Under the pieces are notes generated by a model that saw only the letters and a program-made list of their open reading frames with translations, was not told the DNA's origin and did no database searches. The position numbers and the translations under genes were made by a program. Of a DNA stretch of 64,000 nt, positions 13,301 to 26,300 are shown one piece after another; position 1 is the first letter of the stretch, and every line of letters begins with the position of its first letter. Source of the stretch: Oxyruncus cristatus (taxonomy: Eukaryota; Chordata; Aves; Passeriformes; Cotingidae); the NCBI GenBank assembly GCA_013399855.1, contig VXAY01002192.1:1490638-1554637 (forward strand), written 5' to 3'.

Positions 13301-16300
13301 AAGTCCATCTGAAACCTGGAGCTTTTGCTCTATTCTCTGGGAGTCTGAGAGCACTACTACTAAGAGACTAGATAAGAGTAGTGGGAGAGGAATGCCTTAT
13401 TTCAGAGTCAGAAATAATCCTTGAATGATATTCCCCTACTCATGCAGGCTGTTAAGACATGACTGAGCCCAGATTTAAAAACTTTTGCAAAATTTATCCT
13501 TAGCATGTTCAGCCAGTGGGAGAGAGAAAGACCTCCTTCCTAGAAAGACATCATACACCACTGTAATCGGCAACATGTGCATTAGATGTACAACCTAAAA
13601 TTAAATAGACATGTCTCTCAGATTCTATCTGGTGTCAGATCTAACCTACCACTAAGTGAGCACAGATCTAGAATCATTCAGAGCCTCTGTCTCTCCTCTA
13701 AAGCTTCAATGATATGATAAAGTAGGAGTCCAGGTACAGGACTTGTCACCATCATTCTGTTAAGTATTCTGAAGAAAGATATGATCAACAAGATGTATAA
13801 TAATGGCCAAAAATCTATGAGTCCACTCTGACTTATGTGCTTTCTTACCACTTCTTACATCTTCTGATGCATCTCATGCCACTCAGTGTTGAGGGAGGTT
13901 ATTGGACAACTGATTCACCAGCTGACGTGATTTTTCCATGCCAATTTTTTCCTAGAAATAGACCTGACAACAAAATCAAATGAAGAAGGCTATTAATGAG
14001 AATCAAAAGGATGGCTGGCAACCAAAGGGATATACAAATCTATAAGGCAACAGAAGGACTTCTAAAGAAAATATGACAAAACATGGTTGATCCTGTAGAA
14101 GTGTGTTAAGTGCAGGTATTACAAACCAAAGAGCCTCATTGGCCTCCATCATTCCTTCTAATTGGCTAAAATGAGTCATGGTAGTGGGCACTGTGCTGCA
14201 GGACTAGATCTTCATCTTGCTGTGTATTGTCAAAAAGTCCACGTGCATAGAGATTAAAATATTGATTTTAAAGGGAACAGAAGCAGACATTTAAAGTTCA
14301 TCTGTCACTAACAGACAGAAAATATTTTCTTGACTTTGAAGATATTCATATTTAAAATATTTTTAGTTGTAATAGTAATCCTTAACTATTGAAAAAAAAC
14401 CCCAAAACTAATTCGAAAGAACTGTTTATCACGACCCAGCATTCCCAGAAGGGGAATCAATTTATATAAACATGCTAAAACTGACCTATTTATGAAACGT
14501 AATGGAGAGCTGAGAAGAGAACCACAACAGATCTTTATCTTATGTTCACTGTTTTAAAAGATCAACGATTGCATGAAGGCTGAACATAGCTATGGTGTAT
14601 GTTTTAGACATGGATGTCAAGGTCATCTAAAGTCTGTTGCCAAAGTCATTGTGATTGCCAGCAAAATGTAAACTAATGTTCCAGGGCTCTCATTACATGC
14701 TTTATATGAATGTGCTTCCCTTTACACATAAATCATTACGAATGCAGCAATCAGTTGCTCCTGTGAACATCACTAAACAAAAATGTAGATGAAAGAAACC
14801 ATCACAAGTAGTAGATGTAGCCCCTAAGGGGGAAAAAAAAAACAAACCCACAAGAAGGATATAGGTGTAATTTAATACATAAGGAACAATATGTCTATAG
14901 GCAGTATTTTGTTAATGTGGTTTAATCTAGTAGATTAATATGAACATCAGAAAAATATCTGAAAAGACCAAATACCGTCTGTAAGTTCTATTTTGTCCAT
15001 TAAATGCCTGTCACCTTCAGAGAGCTTTCTGCAGACCTCATTTATCTTAACCAAAGGAGAAAATGCCCACAGAGTTGAGATCAATTGCAAAGTTACCATA
15101 GAAAGAAGCAGAGCAGCAGTTTCTCACAGCCTTAATTTTAGTGGGCAAGGATTCTTTAGAGTAAAGACTGCAATAGTTCTCTTTCACTAGGTGAGAGTTC
15201 ATTAAGCGTGGTCATGCACACTTAAGAAACACTAGGAAGTGCATAAGAGCCTCCTTCTGTCAGGACTTTTGTGTAACAGGTTGGCAAAGTCCAGTTACAT
15301 CATTTTCTGCTCTCCATTACACCCAGAGACCTGAAGATGCAAGATCTGAGTTCTGAGTTCCTTGGGAGATTGGGCATGTGCTGCAGAATGTGTTTTGTTA
15401 GGAGTGGAGCTGCCTGAAGTATCATTCCCCAGCTGCCGGTCTATCTGTGCTGATGTTTCTGAGGTTCATACAGGTGTTTCTTCTGAGCACCTAGTTACCA
15501 TAGAAAGTTTTAAGTCATACCAAAGTTAATTTGTCATTGCTGGAGATTGCAGTGCTCAGTATCAAATTCTAGAGTTTCCCTAAAATCAATGCAAAAGTGA
15601 GGCAGAGCCTTAAGCAGCATCATTGCAAACCTAAAAAATTAGAACACATGAAAACATTGACAAGAAGTAAAACAATTTTCCAAGGGAGAGAAACCCATGA
15701 AAGTTTTGGAAAGAGCAAGATAGAGATAGTCTGACAATGCCCTGTAACAGTGTTTTATTTCTGACGTTGCCCAGTAGCATTGCTCTAAGTTAAGACAATC
15801 ACCATGTAAACATGGATATTTCTTAGTGTTAGCTTTATTCACTGAGGAATTGAGTGAAAGATAGAGGGAAGTCAGACATAGCAAGGAGGAAGGGAGGGGA
15901 AAAGGCTGACAGAAAAAACAAGGAGAGTGCCAAAGCAAGGAAGATAGTGTTTGTGTTTAAAAGAAGAACTTGAAGCTGTGCCAAATCAGAATTTCCTTTA
16001 GGAACATGAGAGCTGAAAAACTTGATGAGAGTGCTCAGATCATGGGTAGAAGGAGACACTGCAATTTCACTGTAATGTGTTGTTGTAAGGTTGGGGAGAG
16101 AAAATGGAAAAAAGAAATAAATGGCCACCACTGTAAAGAACTGCAGAAGGATAGAACATGAGCCCTAGCAATTCTTTCAGCAAGCCTGGCTCAAGCAGAT
16201 GGTGTTTAACAAAATCTAGTAGCAGGCAGGGGATTTCATACCCCTTCTATTCAAGGACCAATAAATAAATCAATAATACACATACATAAATAAGTACAAA

Positions 16301-17494
16301 ACCAGATGAGATTCAGCTGGTGAATTTGGTTTAGCTCTGAGTTTGCAGGGGGAGGCTTCTGGAAGTTGAAACTCTGAAACTCAGGCCTATAAATGGCTGA
16401 ACTAACAGGAACTTGGAGAAACTCTGTGCAAGTTCATTAGTTGTTGGAATGACACAAATGCATTTTGATGAGAATTATACTGGAGCCGAATTCAGCTGAG
16501 GGGTTCACAATTTTCATTTTTGCACTGAGATGAGACTTCAATGAGACAGTTGTTCAGAGTTGTATTTTCTTGTTGGGAAAATACAGTTCATGTGGGAGGT
16601 AATTTTTAAATTTTATTTCCAGCTCAGCATAGGTCAGGATAGTTTGTGTGTGGACTGTAACTGTACCAATAAAATTGCAAGAAGTAATTTGCTTTCACTG
16701 CCATAAGGTACTGAAAATTTAGTATTTTTTAACACAGGCCTTAAAATATGGCATCTCATCTATGGCATTTGTAAAGTAGGTGAGATTTGTAAGGTAGGTA
16801 ATCAACCTCCATGGCATATAGTGAATTATAGACTTTCATTTAGAAGATGAACTGCTGAATTTGGACATAATCTAAGGCTCCCCTCCCCATGCAAGGAAAT
16901 AATGAGATACAGGGCTACAAGGTCGTGTTTAAAACATTTAATAAGGGATGTTAGCTCAGTACAGTTAATGGTGTTATTGCCATTAAAGATACTCAGTTCC
17001 TACCAAAAAAGGATAAGAGAGTTGAGCCATTGTTTCTCCCCATCATATATTTCAAAGTGGGGTAGTATGGTGCATTACAGTAAAAGAAACTTAATGGGTT
17101 GGAAAATGTTTATAAAATCTTGTGAAACAAGGGAAAAGGTAACAAGGAATGCTGGTTCACTGTGCTCTCTGTCTGTGGGCATCTTCCTACTGGACACTAT
17201 TGGAGTCCATATACTGGAGCAGCTGCATGTTTTGTTGACTAAGTCCTCTGGTTGTTCTCATGTAGAAATCATCACTATTCAAAGTGCTGGATGGCATTGC
17301 TCTGCTCTGGCACTTTCAGGAAACTGAGAAAAATAAAGATCTGGGCCAAAACACTGTTGGTTATTTTAATGAAAAAAAAAAGGTAGTGACATTTTCTCCA
17401 ATATGCAGCTAGACAAACTTTACAGACACCATTATAAGATGGAAACTCAGGGCATCCCATTTCCTCCTCCAAGCACCAACACTTTAACTGCTTA

Positions 17495-17690
17495 CAGAAT
17501 CACAGAGCTGGGAGTGATCTCAAGAAATCACCTACACTTCTCATACCTTACAGTGCTGTATTTATGTAATTTCTGACAGAAGTAGTTCTAATGTATTTTA
17601 GAGACCTTCAATAATGGAGAGTTTACGGTTTCCCCCGATATTTTATTTCTGTTTTAGTGTGATTACCTGAGGCCGAACATGACTTTTCTA
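17495..17690 (-). mobile_element. Old CR1/L3-type LINE 3' fragment
   Basis: Read on the plus strand it shows the reversed CR1/L3 3' order. It opens CAGAATCACAGAGCTGGGAG, continues through a 'GATCTCAAGAAATCACCTA' block corresponding to the family's 'GACCTCAAGAGGTCATCTA' segment, and then an 'ACCTTCAATAATGGAGAG' block corresponding to 'ACCTTCAATGATGGAGAT'. It is highly diverged, so an old insertion. The right boundary is uncertain and no coding frame survives. Confidence 0.65.
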
Positions 17691-20491
17691 TGTTTCAGTT
17701 TCATCATACTATTTTTTTTTTTCTGTTCAGCCTCAGTAGAAAGTGTATTATTTTCATTTTCTTGGCTGCAGTATTTTATATGTTATTATGTCCTTCTCCC
17801 AGGGTTTTATTTTGTAGACTGAGTCCTAGTTCACACTTGGGATCAGACCTTACCCTGGCTACTCCGTTCTACTTTTAGTAAAAGAAAATATATGCCATGT
17901 AAGTGACAAAAAAAAAAATCTGTGTTAAAAGTGATAATAACAGCAGAAACTTGTGTATGTGCAGCACTTTATCCATGTAAACCACAGCTTTGGATTGGAT
18001 TCGAGGACTCTGTGTAACCACAATGTTCAGGAGCTTACGGAAGAGCATAGTGACAGGAGTAGTCTTTACTATTCTACATTTTATTAAAACACTTTATCAA
18101 ATATTAGGAAATGTCATACTCACTTATACTCACTGATACTACAGCTGATCTGTTGCTGCATTCATGTTGCACCAAAATAGAGGAATAAAGTAATAGATAA
18201 ATAGTTCTTACTATTAAAGTCTACAGCGATTTTTTATATATTATATATATATATATTAACTTCCAGGTGAAATTGTGTATCTCAGACCTGATTAACCAAA
18301 TGAGGAATTTGTATTAAAAGGACAGATTTTTCTTAGCTATTTTTTTTTTTTTGAAGTATACGAATTTTAATATCAATACTTACATGTTTTCTGTGTTGTG
18401 ATAAACTTGATCTGTGCAAGTGACTTTCATGCTCTCAAAATAATTTAGAGTTAAAGGTCTCTCTAACTTGCTTCACTGGATATCTGTTTACTCTTAGGAA
18501 TACTGAAGATTTAAAACAGTATGACTCTGTCCCTTGTCCCTGATTAGTAATTCAGTAGAAGTGTCATAAAAAAATATCAAAGAAATGAAAATAAGTGGCA
18601 TGACACAGGAGACCCCATTCGAGCAGTGTTGCAGCTCATGCTGGAAATGGAATCTCCAGTTTCATTTGTTTTGATGTACTGTATAAATATTTAAAGAATG
18701 CAAGAATTTTATCCAGCCTTTGCTGAATTTCAGTGTCATGTCTTGGTGGGGGTTTTAATGCTGATACTAATTACTTCTAGAATTGCTGGTTCAGCAGACC
18801 AGTGGGGGATGTATATAAGTTCATTTCTGCTCAGAAAAACATTTCAGAACAAGTTGGAGTTGAAGCAATGGTTCAAGTCTCATTGAAATGCTGTAGAAGA
18901 CTTCTTTGTATGTTATGGAATTCAATGCATGCATGATGAATCTCACCCAACCCTACTCTGCCCATATGCCTTTACTGCATCTCAGGGCTTTTTGGTGTAG
19001 AAAGGATACTTTCATATGCAATGAAGTAATTTACAAGTGACTAATTTAAAATAGCCAAATAACTTCAAGTAAGTAGCAGAGTAATTAAGTAATGCTTTGT
19101 GATATTTTTATTTACAACATGCATATGCATATGAAAATCACATGACCTGCTTATTGAGGTCTTTGTAAGATTAGAGAGCCAGGACAAAATCACAAACTAA
19201 CAGTGGTGCAAAAGCAGCAGTTGAAGATTAATGTACTAATGAGACAGCTGTGATGCTGGCTGATGTATTGTGGATTAAACTGAGGACCTCCAGAGCTAAA
19301 AATATGAAGTGAAGACCCTAGAATTTCTTGCATGGGTTAATAATAGAATCACATCCACCATCCAGATATGTATGATGGAGACATGCAGTCTATCTTGGAG
19401 AAAGAAAACCTGCCACTTAAAAACCTTTCAGACTCACAGTGTGATTACTCTGAGCTGTGACATGAAAACTTGTGGGAAACCATAAAATATCATCTGTCAT
19501 TTGGCTATCAATTTATCATACTTTCCAAATGTGTGTTTGCTGAAGAGTGTTCACAGCATCTAAACAGAAGAAAACATGATATGGGAGGATACTCCTGTGG
19601 GATCAATCATTTAAACACTATGACGACGTCCATGCTCTTAAATAAAATAAGTCAAGACTTCTTGTCTGGCCCTAAATTTAAATACCAGAGGATGATGCCT
19701 GTCCAAAAATCCCCTTGAAGAGAATGGCTCTGTCCAGGCTGCTGGTTGGGAGTGTTGCTTGTTCTGTGCTTTTGCAAGCTGTGTTCATGCACTCTGAGTC
19801 ATTGCATCCAAAGCTGTACCTTGGAGCACCTTAGGAGTTCAATGGCAGGGAAAAACACAGGACAGGACTTGCTTCTGTACATAGCCCTGTTTTATCAGGA
19901 ATGAAGTTTTATCGGATGAAGTTCATGGACAAGGACTTCAAAGGACTTCAGTCTATCCAACCTATATACTGCTAGGGATACTAGGAAAGGAGTGTGTGTG
20001 TGTGACTAGCTGCTGAATGATTTATTACTGGCTCAGAGAATAAGGTCCAAAGTAGAGAAAGACTTGGTTGGTTCTGAACTTCACTAGCCTGCCTGGTTCA
20101 TCAAAAACTTCCCAAATGAATATTTTCAAGCCTTTAGTCTCTAAATGTAGCACTGTAAGAGAAAGCGTTGTCTTTCCCTATAAAACAATGGATTTTTGTT
20201 TAAATCACAGCCCAGGAAACAGAGAAAGATATTGATAAATGTTATTGAGGTGTTTTTGGGATTCTCAAGACTACTTTTCTTTGGGAGATAGATTACTCAT
20301 GAAGGCATCATTTAAAAACTCAAAGACTCCCATACTGCAGCTCACTGAGCAGAGAAAATATGGAACTATACCAAAAAATGTAGCCTGCTTTTGGAGCCTA
20401 AGGAGGTGGAAGGCAGGTGGCATCAGAAATGCAGGTTTTTGATAGCCCCAAATCATTTCAGAGGCAGTGGTTTCTAAAATTTTGTTTTGTT
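17691..20491. other. Non-coding stretch, no gene recognised
   Basis: AT-rich sequence with a short (TA)n run near 18236-18257, a brief (TG)n near 19990 and a small local duplication of a GGACTTCA motif near 19933-19950. No open frame of convincing length and no recognisable RNA gene or transposable element. Confidence 0.55.
18236..18257. repeat. (TA)n simple repeat
   Basis: Alternating TA run following a T-tract. It is short and imperfect, with no associated element visible. Confidence 0.8.
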
Positions 20492-20610
20492 TCTGGAGTT
20501 CAAGAAATGTTTTTGGTTCTTGGGGTTGTCCTTTGCAAGCCCGGGAGTTGAACTTCAATGATTTTGTGGGTGTCTTCCAACTCAGGATATTCTATGATTC
20601 TAAGATTCTA
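20492..20610 (+). mobile_element. CR1 LINE 3' tail, truncated and internally deleted
   Basis: It contains the 3' CR1 series: a GGAGTTCAAGAAATGTTT block, then TTCTTGGGGTTGTCC, then GGGAGTTGAACTTCAATGAT, then CTTCCAACTCAGGATATTC, ending in the ATTCTATG-type octamer repeats typical of CR1. Compared with the copy ending at 54452 a segment between the first two blocks is missing. This tail subtype (CAACTCAGGATATTCT) matches the SINE tail near 32.6 kb and the 54.4-kb CR1, so all three come from one CR1 group. Confidence 0.9.
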
Positions 20611-20901
20611 TTTGATTTTCTTGAAAAAAGTAGATGAAAAATTTTTGTTTTAATTAACGTTATCCAATAGAAATCCCCTCCCCAAAATATTTTCCTGTTC
20701 ATTTCAGAGAGAACATATCTTGTATGATCTACTCCCATGTTTAAACATGCCTGTGCAAAAATATGGGCAGTGTACTTATTTAAATTGCTTTATATTTAGA
20801 TGAATCTAACACTGACCTGAAGCTGTGAATCGCACTTCTAAGCAATGTTGTCTTTTCTGCACATGATAGAACTGTCCTTTCTTGAAAAAAAAGACACTGT
20901 T

Positions 20902-21414
20902 TTATGTTCTGGGTCTGTCTGTCTTTAAGGCAAGAGAATAAATTACAGTCTCCCCATTTTGCTCCAAGAGGTTTAGGTAATTCACAGTACTGTGTAAATA
21001 GCTCTTGAAATCTGCCCCATGAGAGCTATGCAATTCTAATAGTCTTCTGCCCTTGCTACCTCTGAACTGCAACTTCTTTTCTTCAAGGAGTCTTCTGTTT
21101 TCAAAGACAGGCTTGCATTTTGGTTTTGGTGCAATGAAGTCTTGTAAAGAAAGCACACAATGTTCTCTCTTGTAGCCTTCACTGTTGGCTTTTCTTATTT
21201 TGTAATGCCTTGCTAAATTTTTCCATGCCTTGGAATTTTGATAAGAACACCAGGAGTAACCAAGAGAAAGTTCAAAGTGGGCAAGAGGAGAAGCAGCTTC
21301 CTGATTAGCAAGAAAAATAAGTATTAAATGGCCAATATTATGACAGATATGTAATTCATGTCCAGTTAAAAAAAAACAGTTGGAAAAATGTATACAAAGG
21401 TATAACAGGTCCAT
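20902..21414 (-). other. Open reading frame of 170 codons with upstream acceptor-like site; doubtful exon
   Basis: Minus-strand open frame encoding a hydrophilic stretch from about residue 50 onwards (motifs such as ENRRLLEEKK and KGRRLLELHSSHG), after a more hydrophobic start. In the minus-strand reading, a pyrimidine-rich run ending in AATCAG sits near 21303, immediately before codons for EAASPLAHFELS, so the part from there to the stop could be a terminal exon. I recognise no protein family. No clear AATAAA follows closely on the minus strand. In AT-rich DNA of this length one such frame is not far from chance expectation, so I rank it as doubtful. Confidence 0.15.
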
Positions 21415-21475
21415 AATTATATTTGCCCTAAACCCGTGTTTATAAGCCTATTCATAGAAGATAGTTTATGAACCT

Positions 21476-21524
21476 GCTCTGGGATTCTTCTGGTTGAAAG
21501 GCAGTGTATAAATATAAAATCATT
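21476..21524 (+). mobile_element. Ancient L2/MIR-type element tail
   Basis: A CTCTGGGATTCTTCTGGTTG block followed by AAAGGCAGTGTATAAATATAA resembles the conserved tail of old L2 and L2-mobilised SINEs ('GGGATCcTtTGGATGAAAGGCGCTATATAAATA'). It is only about 50 bp. The body upstream is not recognisable. Confidence 0.45.
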
Positions 21525-22438
21525 CTCATGCAGCTATGGCTGCATTATGTACTGTATGGCAGATGACTGGAGAAATTAAAAACATGATGGACTGTATGGA
21601 GAGTGGGCTGTGAAATAGAAACTAATGAACATATGTGCTAATAAGTAAATGATTAAATACATTAGGAAGCATAATTTGTAGCAGAAAACATGATTGTTTG
21701 CAGATGACCTAGGTTTATTACTTTGGAAGCAGAATCTCAAAGTAAAGCAAGTGCAGTTTCATTCCTTTCCTTGTACCCAAGTCAATTAATTTTTGCTTTC
21801 CACAGTGTTGAGGGAGGAACCCAAGATTAGTTTTCAGAGTGTTACATGAATAAGTAAAATTGATGTGATATCTCTATCTGGAGAGTGCATTTTTACATGT
21901 GAGTATAAATTACTTTTGTGTCACTTTCAAATCTTAAATAGCCCATGTCAAGAGAATAAAATATCCATTAAAAAGATATTTTTAATCCTTATCAGACGTG
22001 TTTCTGTGCCAAATACACACTATCCTGTTAAGTACAGAATAGTGTTCTGGATATTCCTTTGATCTAAATATCCTTCATCCTGGTCTGCTGCCAAGGATCA
22101 TTCACTCTGCACACATCAGCCGGGACAGGAAAAAATGAACGCGACTGAATTCACATCTCACTTTCACTATGTCTTACTGACTGTGATGCCTTCAACGAAG
22201 TTATTCCTCCCTTATTCTGGTGTGAGTAACACCACCTACAGCTGTACCTTCAACACAGACAGGTGGTATCTTCTTTGCTTAGGCAAATAACAAAGCACCC
22301 CTCTTTAAAGCTTGGAGCTGGCCATGTGACGATGACTTTTGTGAGGAAGGACAGCCTATGGTACAAATACATTGCAAAGTATAATGCAGAGCTACTGAGC
22401 TAACTCTGCCCATGCCAGGATGTGATCACCTCAGCATG

Positions 22439-22479
22439 GCACTGTTAGTTCAGGTGCCAGCACTATTAGTTCAGGTGCA
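22439..22479. repeat. 21-bp tandem duplication
   Basis: Two adjacent near-identical units of GCACTNTTAGTTCAGGTGC (copies at 22439-22459 and 22460-22479). A decayed third start may follow. No function is evident. Confidence 0.75.
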
Positions 22480-23600
22480 GCAATGTGCTAACTCCGCTCT
22501 GCTACTTCCAACATCCACATAATTTTCCCTGCAAAGCCTTGCCACCCCTTGCTCAGCTTTGATCTGTGGTGGTACCAGGACTTAAAGAAGTGCCCTGTCT
22601 TCATGATGCCTCCTCTTAGATACCCCATCTGCATTTACATTAACCTCAGGCAGACTTAGGCCATCAACCACCTCTCTAAGAAGCATATTCCTGTTTCTAT
22701 ATTGAGTTTGATTTGGTGGTGCTGGGATTCTGTACTTTGCTCTGATATGTTGCCGTCAAAGAAATAATAGCAATGGGTTCAATATAGTCAGTGCTTTATA
22801 TATATATTTACTGGCAGCCTAAACTTTCATTTTTGCACTAAAGCAGCATAAATGTTCCTTAGAGAGGGATTGATTAGGATTACTGGATTACTTATACCCA
22901 TTTTTAAGGTATTTCTGTGCTGCAAGGGTGATAGAAGGGCCCTAATTGAATTAAAATAAGGCCTTTCCAGTCAAAATTGCTTTGAATTGCTGTAATCATT
23001 TAATAATGGTAATATGCTCTCTTGATCCACTGTAAGTGTTCCAGTTTCTGCAAAACCTATGACACAGCTCTCAGTGGTAACCCTTGCAGAGCCAGGTGTA
23101 GTGGTGAATGCCAGAAATTCCTTCGGTAGTTTTTTCAAAGAATATGTGTTTTTCTGCGTATATGTCTATGGGTGTCCGACTCTGGTGTTGAAACAGACCT
23201 TGTGGCACACAATACCCACACAGGTGGCTCCTATTCCTGTCTTTGAATAGTCAGAGCATCACCTCCTCTTGCAGATTGCACAGGGTTACAGTCATGTGGT
23301 AGCTGCAGCTATTATGAAACAGTTGTTTGTCCAAGTTATCCACTACAGACAGCAGATGGGAATGACCCATTACCTGCTTCTAGAAATTCCTTATGTGTTG
23401 GAAATTTTTTAGTCTTCTTTTGAATTATTTGAACTTATTCCAAAAATCCTGTCTCCTTTGAATTTCTTTCGCGTTCTTTCTCATTCTAACACAAGATGAA
23501 TAAATTTTGAATACTTTTTCATTTACTTATTGATATCAGATTAGAGGAAGCACTTCTGATGCAATAAACCTCAAGAAAGTAACACAAGACAAATTTTCAG

Positions 23601-23657
23601 CTTCTGCAAAAAACAGGTCTAGTTTTTGAGATTCTTGAACCTCAAGTTGATGACCAG
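23601..23657 (+). other. Candidate 57-nt exon (weak)
   Basis: Flanked on the left by TTTTCAG and on the right by a perfect donor, CCAG followed by GTAAGT at 23658. The interval is open in one frame for 19 codons (LLQKTGLVFEILEPQVDDQ). The polypyrimidine tract of the acceptor is poor. A CAG/GTAAGT match is expected about once by chance in this much DNA, so RNA evidence would be needed. Confidence 0.2.
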
Positions 23658-26241
23658 GTAAGTACAAAGCAAATGTAAATGTATACCACTAAGGTAGGTG
23701 ATAGAAGAGCGAGATATTAATTACTTTAGTATGCTTTTCTACTACCTTGTTCGTTAGAATGATGTTAAAACCCCTGTAATTTGAAGTCTGTACTTTGCCA
23801 GACAGTAAACCAGAGTGAAACCCCCGAGTTTTGAACTCATAGGACACAGGTGTAACTGATTACTCCAAAGTTATGTGAATAGAGGCAGCACGTGCTGGCA
23901 TTTGGGCATGACGTACTTGACATTTGTGCATACATCTTCCCTTGGTGCAGTATAAGAGCAGCAGCAGATTTTCCACTTTCCGTATCTGCAAGCCAGAATT
24001 TGATGAGACAAGGATGCTCAGGAGAGCCAGTGAGAATCAGATGTTAAAGTGGAGTAGTTAAGGATAATTAAAAGACTTCAGGAAGCCATTCAAAAGAAAA
24101 GGACCTCGATTACATTTATTTTACTTTAATTTCTAAAAGAACGCAAGCTACAAAGTTTTGGCTTGTACATGCACTTAAGACATTGGAACTGTGAAGTAAG
24201 ATGTATTCATTCAAATCTCTTTTACTGTATATGAAGCTTATGTATTTTATGTCACACTCACCATTGGAGTTTAAAGAATCCAGTCATGGCCATGTTTTGG
24301 CTGATGGGCCTCAGTGGTGTATTGGAACCACGAAACTGCCTTCCACTAGCAGTGATCTCCATTTTTAGGGACAATTTTAAATTCTGGTTAAAAAAGAATG
24401 ACTGAAAGCAGAACAAAAGGAAAAAAAAAAAACAAAACAAAAAAACCAGCCCAACTGACTGAAAACTCCTGGAATGGACCAAGTGAAAACTGATTCCTAC
24501 ATGTGTGCTGTTTCATGACACATCTGAGCAAAATGTAGTGGAACAAAACCTCTTTGAAGCTCTCTGAGTGTACAGTGTTTGCTGAGGTGTGTTACCCTGC
24601 ACCTGTGTTTCTGAAATAAGATGTATTTTGAAGGGGGGGCAGGATTGATTTTGGAAGGTGAGATGGCTCACTTTGTTGTGAAAGTCAAGTGCAATGGCAG
24701 GACACCACAGATGTCTGCCACATGTTGCACACATTTTAATATTCAGTAGCAAACGTTCTTATTATATGAGAGCAAGAAGAATAAGGTTCGTTTCATGAAA
24801 GCAGGTGAAGTAAACCCCATTGAGATGTGTGTCATATGGAATGCATAATGGATGATGGTCCAGATGCATCCAAAAATGAAACGTGCTTTGCGTGCAGCTG
24901 AGATAGGGAAGCTTGTGGTAAATTCTGCCCTTTGTCTATGAGGCTTTGGCTCTGGACAGGGATTCTTGTCATGTATTTCTGCCAAATATGTTAGTATTTA
25001 ACTCATATGTTTTACCATATATGGATATCTACTTCAGCACTTTTGTATTTACATTTGTGGTTTTTTTTTTTTTCCTTCTTATTCTTGCAGAACTGCTTAG
25101 TTAAAATTCAGTGGGCCTAATGATTGTTGAGTTTTGATTAACTCAAGAGAAAACACACACTTGTACTTTGGAATAAGTAGAACACATGGAAAAAAAGAAA
25201 AAAAAACTGAAACAAAAAATGAACAAATGGAAATTCTCATCAAGAGAACATTACAAGCAAATTCTGCCCTCAAAAATATACTCGGCTTCCAGAACCTCCA
25301 TGTGGGAAGTTCCAAGGTTAACTGTATGAGCTGGATTTTCATCCAGTGGGAGGTATGGTTCCATTTTACAATGACCATATGGAAGATGAAAGACCTAAAT
25401 AGAATGTCGTCTATTAGTCCAAGTCTAATGTTCCCTGGGATCTTGATCCAGTCTAATTGTCATAATGGTGGTTATAGGAGCCAGTACACAGGTCCCTCGT
25501 ATGAGATGGAGTTTGAATGCTTGATAAGTCTGACTGAATTCAAATAGCAGGGATCAGGAAACAAAACATAGGCTTTTACCAGAATGTTAATGTGCCAAAT
25601 CAGGCTGCTTATTTAGGTGCCTAAATATGGATTTACTGCCTGATGTTTGTGTTTTACATTATATTTGCATGAGTAACATCTGAAACCTTACATTCTTGGC
25701 CTGAACAAATGAGTAATGTTTCTTTAAGGAAAAAAATAAATAAAGCCAAAAAGCTAAAAACCCCAGAGCCTTCATTAGTTTTTGTGCTAACTAACATTCT
25801 TATGTTTTATATTCAAACCAACATATTAACATGAAACAATCATTCCAGATGGAAGAAAATATCACTTCTAGGGTCAGGAAGGGGGTACATAAAATTCTGG
25901 CAAATTAGAAGGAAAAATCTACAGGGGCTAAAAAGCTCATTAATATATGCTTTAATCCCCTTGTGGGTCGTTGTGGTTTGGACCTGCAAAAACTGAAATG
26001 AGAAAATGCTACCATAAGCTGACCAGCTTTAGTGCTGAAAGGCAATATCGAAAATGTTCCTTAGGCTTCCAGGGAATGAAAGGCCTTGAATGGATATTTC
26101 TGTATGTTCTACCAAACAGCTGACTGAGTAGACGCCTACCCTAAATTAATGTGTCTCATGTTATGGTGTGAACTTCAACAGAAAGCATGTACCTAGCCAA
26201 AAGGCAGCATAATTTAGAAGGTATAACACTTTAAAGTTTGC

Positions 26242-26260
26242 TTTTTTTTTTTTTTTTTTN

Positions 26261-26298
<38 letters not shown>
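26242..26298. repeat. Poly-T tract containing an unresolved base
   Basis: About 18 T, then N (26260), AAA, then about 35 T, ending in TTAG. The N marks a base the assembly could not resolve inside a homopolymer, so the true length and the AAA interruption are unreliable. Confidence 0.9.

Positions 26299-26300
<2 letters not shown>

Larger units (their letters stand above)
2761..17494. other. Long non-coding stretch, no gene recognised
   Basis: About 14.7 kb of AT-rich sequence with frequent stops in all frames. The longest open frames are about 100 codons, have no recognisable domain and fit chance. Apart from the MIR relic near 4.1 kb, a TTTG microsatellite near 10.36 kb and short homopolymers (3.5 kb and 10.85 kb), I see no repeat family or RNA gene. 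It could be an intron or an intergenic flank of the CpG-island transcript. Confidence 0.6.

Noticed and set aside
16902..17327. 141-codon plus-strand open frame
   Set aside because: No recognised domain, no splice or promoter context and unremarkable composition. Its length is within chance for AT-rich DNA of this size.
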